This document shows, piece after piece, positions 13,315-17,952 of a stretch of 17,952 bases of DNA (the stretch's first letter is position 1; each line of letters begins with the position of its first letter). The notes beneath the pieces were generated by a model, which worked only from the letters and a program-made list of their open reading frames with translations, was not told the origin of the DNA and ran no database searches. The translations under genes were made by a program, and so were the position numbers. This DNA comes from Deinococcus sp. GTDB lineage: Bacteria; Deinococcota; Deinococci; Deinococcales; Deinococcaceae. Location of the stretch: positions 1-17,952 of the forward strand of contig NZ_JANYGJ010000170.1 in NCBI RefSeq assembly GCF_025362455.1. The letters are read 5' to 3'.

Positions 13315-14387
13315 CCAATGGTCTGGCCGAACTGGTCGCGCACGCTCACGCTGGTGAACTGACCGCGCACCGCCAGGATGGTCCAGGGACTGGTCAGCGA
13401 CTGGGTGGTGATGGTGCCCGCCCCCGGCGCCCGGACCGTCACGGTGACGATGAGCTGCGTGCCCGCCGCCTGCACCGATTTCACGCTGACGCCGTAGCCT
13501 CCGGTAGGACGGCTGCCCAGGAAGATGCCCACCGCCGTCTGGTTGACGATCAGCGGCGCGGGAGGCGCCGGGGTCTGGTTGGCGTAGGCACTGGTCCACA
13601 GCGCCTGGAGGCTGGCCTGGTTGCTGGCCAGCGTGACCTGCGGGCTGCCCACGCTGGCGTTCGAGCCGCTGGCGACCTCGCGGAACCCCAGATCGGTGCC
13701 CTGCACGCTGCCTCCTGACGACACGGTGGTGTTGCTGGTGCGCGTGACCACCGACAGCGGCTGGATGTACAGCCCGGTGCGCAGCGTCTGGGCGGGCGCG
13801 GGCGTCACTCTCAGCGGGGCGTCGGGCAGGCTGCCTTCCGGCAACACGGTGACGACCAACGTGCCCTGGGTGGCCAGGCTGCGGCTGAGCACGGCGGCCT
13901 CGGCGGGGGTCAGGTTGCCGCCGCTCAGGCCCGGCACCGGCTGGGCGCTGGCCTGCACCTGGGCGCCCGCCGCCAGGGCGCCGCTGAGGGTGTACCAGTT
14001 GCCGCCCGTCATCAGGAAGGTGGCCGAGAGGTCGCGGACAGCGCCGATAGAGTAGCTGCCGCTGCTCTGCACCACGCTGGCCAGCGGCAACAGGCTGCTG
14101 CTGCCGGTGCTTTTGAACACCGCCTTGCCGCCCAGGCTCAGGCTGCCCTCGGTGGCGAAGGGGCTGGCGATCTGGGGGCGCACTTCCAGCGTCTGACCCT
14201 CGATGCCGAGGCTGCCCCTGGCGCTGCCGGAGCCGCCGTAGACCCAGGCCAGGCGGTCCTGGGACGAGCCGTAAAACGAGACCTCGTGCACGCTGAGGTT
14301 CCCTGGCCCCTGCGTGGCACATCCAGCCAGCAGCGCGGCTCCCAGGAGCGAGGTGCTCATAAAGCCAACCAACCCGGATTTCTTCAT
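13308..14387 (-). CDS. Lipoprotein with C-terminal PrcB-type domain
   Basis: The product is 359 residues. The N-terminal signal ends in a lipobox LAGC (Cys23), so it is exported and lipid-anchored. Residues 284-342 carry VGIFLGSRPTGGYGVSVKSV, then a beta-rich stretch and LTSPWTILAV, which match the PrcB C-terminal domain; in Treponema, PrcB is part of a surface protease complex. Residues 30-260 are rich in Gly, Ser, Ala and Gln and look beta-structured, and I do not recognise them. They include GGNWYTLSGAL and a possible surface-exposed linker TPAPPAP near 272-278. The only candidate start signal is a -10 box 7 nt ahead, as in the neighbouring genes, with no clear Shine-Dalgarno. A terminator and 13-bp repeats follow. 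I infer an envelope protein, possibly a protease-associated one; the function is not established. Confidence 0.8.
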   Translation of the reverse strand: MKKSGLVGFMSTSLLGAALLAGCATQGPGNLSVHEVSFYGSSQDRLAWVYGGSGSARGSLGIEGQTLEVRPQIASPFATEGSLSLGGKAVFKSTGSSSLLPLASVVQSSGSYSIGAVRDLSATFLMTGGNWYTLSGALAAGAQVQASAQPVPGLSGGNLTPAEAAVLSRSLATQGTLVVTVLPEGSLPDAPLRVTPAPAQTLRTGLYIQPLSVVTRTSNTTVSSGGSVQGTDLGFREVASGSNASVGSPQVTLASNQASLQALWTSAYANQTPAPPAPLIVNQTAVGIFLGSRPTGGYGVSVKSVQAAGTQLIVTVTVRAPGAGTITTQSLTSPWTILAVRGQFTSVSVRDQFGQTIGQ

Positions 14388-14394
14388 GGTGCCC

Positions 14395-14400
14395 AGCTTA
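14395..14400 (-). promoter_or_regulatory. -10 box for leaderless lipoprotein transcript
   Basis: TAAGCT (TANNNT) on the minus strand ends 7 nt before the ATG at 14387. It would place the transcription start at the start codon. No -35 match is visible. Confidence 0.45.
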
Positions 14401-14476
14401 CGGTGATCGGCTGACCCGCGACTGAACTCGGATGAAGAGGGCCTTTAGGGATGGGGGTGGGGAGTGAAGCACGCGT

Positions 14477-15724
14477 TCAGTCGCCTGCTGCTGCCAGGCC
14501 ACTTTCCTGTTGTTCCTCGGCGACCCGGAGCGCCCGGCGGTCCAGTACGGCGCTCTCCAGCAGCCAGTATAGGGCGGCGGCGAGTCCGGCCAGGGCGGCG
14601 TACATTAGCCACAGGGCGGTGTTGCCCGCGCTGCTCAGCACCCAGCCGCCCAGCAGCGGGCCGGTGAAGGTGCCCAGGCCGCTCATGGAGCCCATCAGCC
14701 CGATGTAGCGCCCGCGCACCTCGCGCCGCCCCAGCTCGGCCACCACACTCTTGCCGATGCTGTAACTGACGATCTCGCCCAGCGTCCAGATGCCGATGGC
14801 CAGCAGATGTACGCCCAGACTGTGTGCAAAGCCGTGCAGCGCGAAGCCGAGGCCCAGCAGCAGGGCGCCTACCGCCTGGGCACGGGGCCGGTTGCCGCGC
14901 CCTACCCAGTGACCCAGTGGCAGCCCCAGCACGACCACCAGCACGCCATTGAGCGCCAGCGCCTGCCCGTACTGCACCGGGCTGTAACCCTGGGCGGCGA
15001 AGACCAGCGCCAGCAACCGGTAGCTCTGGTAGGTGGTGGCAAACAGCAGCGCGGCCAGCATCATGCTCCATAACAGCGGGTCGCGGGGCAGACGGCTGGG
15101 GGTCCGGGGTGTCGGCCCGGCCAGCCTGACCCGGCGCGGCAGCCGAAAACGCCAGGCGATCAGGGCGCCGTAGACGGCCATCGTCGCGGCGTCGAGCATG
15201 AACAGCAGGCGGTATGAGACAGCCGCCAGCACGCCGCCGAGCAGCGGAGCCAGCGAGGCGCCCACATTGATGGCCCAGTACAGCAGGTTATACGCCTGGG
15301 CACGCAGCGGGCCGCTGGTCAGTTCGGCCACCGCCGTGCTGGCTGCGGGTTTATACAGCGAACTCAGCAGCGAGAAACTCAGCACGCCTGCCACAGTCCA
15401 CAGGTAAGTGCCAGCGTTTCCCAGTGCCAGCAGGGCCAGGGCGCCGCCGAAGAGGGCCAGCAGCATGGTCAAGCGCGGCCCACGGGCGTCGGTGAGCGCC
15501 CCGCCCAGCGGCTCGGCGAAAAAGCGCCCCACGCCCAGCACGCTCAGCACCAGCGTCACCTGCGTGACCGTAAATCCGCGCTGGCTGAGGTAGAAGCCCA
15601 GCAGCGGCACCACGAACTCGCCGGAGCGGTTAATGAGCGTGCCGGTCCACAGCACCCAGAAGCCGCCCGGAAAACGGCGGTAGACCCCGGTCAGCAGGGC
15701 AGTGGGGCGGCGCCAGGTGGACAT
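14477..15724 (-). CDS. Major facilitator superfamily transporter
   Basis: The product is 415 residues with about 12 hydrophobic helices, so it is an inner-membrane secondary transporter. The MFS motif A, GALTDARGPR (about 75-84), lies between helices 2 and 3. A weaker counterpart, GHWVGRGNRPRA, follows helix 8. A basic central loop (FRLPRRVRLAGPTPRTPSRLP, about 191-211) separates the two six-helix halves. The N-terminus (STWRRPTALLTGVYRRFP) is basic and cytoplasmic. It resembles drug-exporter-like MFS proteins of the MdtH type, but the substrate cannot be predicted. The ATG at 15724 is preferred over the GTG one codon upstream because a -10 box lies 7 nt before it. The gene is 89 bp downstream-facing of the lipoprotein gene on the same strand; I see no terminator after its stop. 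Confidence 0.9.
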   Translation of the reverse strand: MSTWRRPTALLTGVYRRFPGGFWVLWTGTLINRSGEFVVPLLGFYLSQRGFTVTQVTLVLSVLGVGRFFAEPLGGALTDARGPRLTMLLALFGGALALLALGNAGTYLWTVAGVLSFSLLSSLYKPAASTAVAELTSGPLRAQAYNLLYWAINVGASLAPLLGGVLAAVSYRLLFMLDAATMAVYGALIAWRFRLPRRVRLAGPTPRTPSRLPRDPLLWSMMLAALLFATTYQSYRLLALVFAAQGYSPVQYGQALALNGVLVVVLGLPLGHWVGRGNRPRAQAVGALLLGLGFALHGFAHSLGVHLLAIGIWTLGEIVSYSIGKSVVAELGRREVRGRYIGLMGSMSGLGTFTGPLLGGWVLSSAGNTALWLMYAALAGLAAALYWLLESAVLDRRALRVAEEQQESGLAAAGD

Positions 15725-15731
15725 CACCTGA

Positions 15732-15737
15732 ATCGTA
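15732..15737 (-). promoter_or_regulatory. -10 box for leaderless MFS transcript
   Basis: TACGAT (TANNNT) on the minus strand ends 7 nt before the ATG at 15724. No -35 match is seen. A partial AGGTG just ahead of the ATG is an alternative start signal. Confidence 0.45.
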
Positions 15738-15819
15738 GGCCCAGATGCACCGGGGCGGCCTTAACCGGCTGGGGGACAGTGGGAACGCGAGGTGAATTGG
15801 CGGTGGGATTTATTCGCAA

Positions 15820-15858
15820 CAGCTTGAAGCGGCAACTTGAAGATGCAACTTGAAGATG
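15820..15858. repeat. Three tandem 13-bp units upstream of the MFS gene
   Basis: CAACTTGAAGATG occurs twice exactly (15833-15845 and 15846-15858). A related unit CAGCTTGAAGCGG (15820-15832) precedes them. They are noncoding and lie between recN and the MFS gene. Confidence 0.9.
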
Positions 15859-15904
15859 CAGCTCATCTGTTTTGCGGCGATGTTACGGAAAGAGTGGAGG
15901 CGAT

Positions 15905-15972
15905 ATCGTTCTGAGTGCCGGAAAGTGATGACTTCGTTGGATCCTTCGCCATGCCCAGGATGACAAATGTGG
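15905..15972. repeat. Degenerate dispersed palindromic repeat
   Basis: The segment GGATCCTTCGCCATGCCCAGGATGACA (15939-15965, described here as the GGATCCTTCG half followed by CCAGGATGACA) matches a common bacterial intergenic repeat type related to GTCATCCTGAGCGAAG. A decayed opposite arm begins near 15908 (GTTCTGAGTGCCGGAAAG). The minus-strand reading CHPGHGEGS is the familiar spurious translation of this repeat type. It lies just after recN and may act as its 3' hairpin, but the arms pair poorly. Confidence 0.45.
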
Positions 15973-16006
15973 GGGAAATGGACGCTCGACAATCGCTTGC
16001 TACGCC

Positions 16007-17686
<1,680 letters not shown>

Positions 17687-17693
17687 GCCCGGC

Positions 17694-17699
17694 AGTTTA
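17694..17699 (-). promoter_or_regulatory. -10 box for leaderless recN transcript
   Basis: TAAACT (TANNNT) on the minus strand ends 7 nt before the GTG at 17686. It decides the recN start in favour of this GTG, since no Shine-Dalgarno precedes any in-frame start. No clear -35 and no radiation/desiccation-response palindrome is seen upstream. Confidence 0.55.
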
Positions 17700-17754
17700 G
17701 CGCAGCGCGTCGGCAGCACGGTGACGTGGGGCACGGCGGGAGTCGGGAGTGGGG

Positions 17755-17783
17755 TTGACAGATCGGGTAGGACAGTGCATATT
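17755..17783 (+). promoter_or_regulatory. Promoter of the partial gene at 17891
   Basis: -35 TTGACA (17755-17760) and -10 CATATT (17778-17783) with a 17-bp spacer. The -35 is perfect and the -10 matches four of six. The expected start near 17790 gives a leader of about 100 nt. Confidence 0.6.
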
Positions 17784-17810
17784 GAAAAACGATAATATTG
17801 ATAAGCAATA
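17779..17810 (+). repeat. AT-rich 16-bp tandem repeat at the transcription start
   Basis: ATATTGAAAAACGATA (17779-17794) is followed directly by ATATTGATAAGCAATA (17795-17810), identical at 13 of 16 positions. It begins inside the -10 box and covers the expected start site. Its position suits an operator for a repressor, but it resembles no named box well enough to assign one. Confidence 0.6.
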
Positions 17811-17890
17811 AATGCGGAAGTCAATTCACCGCCTGGCCTCCGAGGTCGGGACCACCCAGGACGCGCCCGCAGCAGGCGCAAGGAGCATTC

Positions 17891-17952
17891 ATGTCTGAAC
17901 CTGTGCCGGAACAGTGGGATGAGAAGCAGCGCCTCAGTGAAACTAAGCGGGT
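17891..17952 (+). CDS. Start of an unidentified gene (cut by window edge)
   Basis: The ATG at 17891 follows AGGAG with a 5-base gap, and the frame stays open to the window end. Only 20 codons are visible: MSEPVPEQWDEKQRLSETKR. They are polar and charged, with no signal peptide or membrane segment. This is too short to identify the family. It is divergent from recN and has its own promoter with a tandem AT-rich repeat at the start site, so it may be regulated. Confidence 0.65.
   Translation, partial: MSEPVPEQWDEKQRLSETKR

Noticed and set aside
15810..15992. Small minus-strand frame of 60 codons in the recN-MFS spacer
   Set aside because: It is made of a 13-bp tandem repeat and a decayed palindromic repeat; CHPGHGEGS is a typical false translation of the latter.
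17687..17881. N-terminal extension of recN
   Set aside because: RecN similarity begins near HLTRLEVRN, the extension crosses an AT-rich promoter region, and it would exceed the usual family length.

Overview
The window looks like part of a Deinococcus chromosome. The evidence is the high GC content, an RpoC of about 1559 residues with the long N-terminal insertion typical of Deinococcus-Thermus, an rpoB-rpoC pair with its own promoter and no ribosomal-protein genes ahead of it, and several genes with a TANNNT -10 box 6-7 nt before the start codon, the leaderless arrangement common in Deinococcus. The species cannot be named from sequence alone. Most of the window is ordinary core chromosome. 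I did not find a defence system, prophage, CRISPR array, transposase, tRNA or rRNA.

Layout: (1) 1-2500 is the accessory-looking part. It holds the tail of a membrane protein, an orphan gene of clearly lower GC, and a secreted lipoprotein metalloprotease (astacin catalytic domain plus AbfB-like beta-trefoil). The protease gene is followed by a diverged second copy of the last ~21 codons, 3' UTR and terminator of rpoC, so it sits between two direct copies of the rpoC 3' end. (2) 2500-11190 is the rpoB-rpoC operon, read on the minus strand. A near-consensus promoter and a leader of about 265 nt with two hairpins precede rpoB. A ~133-bp inverted-repeat element lies between rpoB and rpoC. (3) 11296-11802 is a small exported, probably outer-membrane, protein on the plus strand. 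(4) 11864-17686 is a run of minus-strand genes: dsbB-like, membrane-anchored dsbA-like, a PrcB-domain lipoprotein, an MFS transporter and recN. (5) 17687-17952 is a divergent promoter region and the first 20 codons of a plus-strand gene.

How the genes relate: rpoB and rpoC encode the catalytic core of RNA polymerase. The dsbA-like and dsbB-like genes are a matched pair, an extracytoplasmic thiol oxidant and its quinone-linked membrane reoxidase. With the two lipoproteins and the beta-barrel-like protein they give the region a cell-envelope flavour. RecN is a double-strand-break repair ATPase and seems functionally unrelated to its neighbours.

The most unusual signals are at repeat scale: the rpoC-tail duplication around the protease, and a cluster of short tandem repeats of 13 or 15 bp in 11.3-15.9 kb, three of which overlap the stop codon of a gene.
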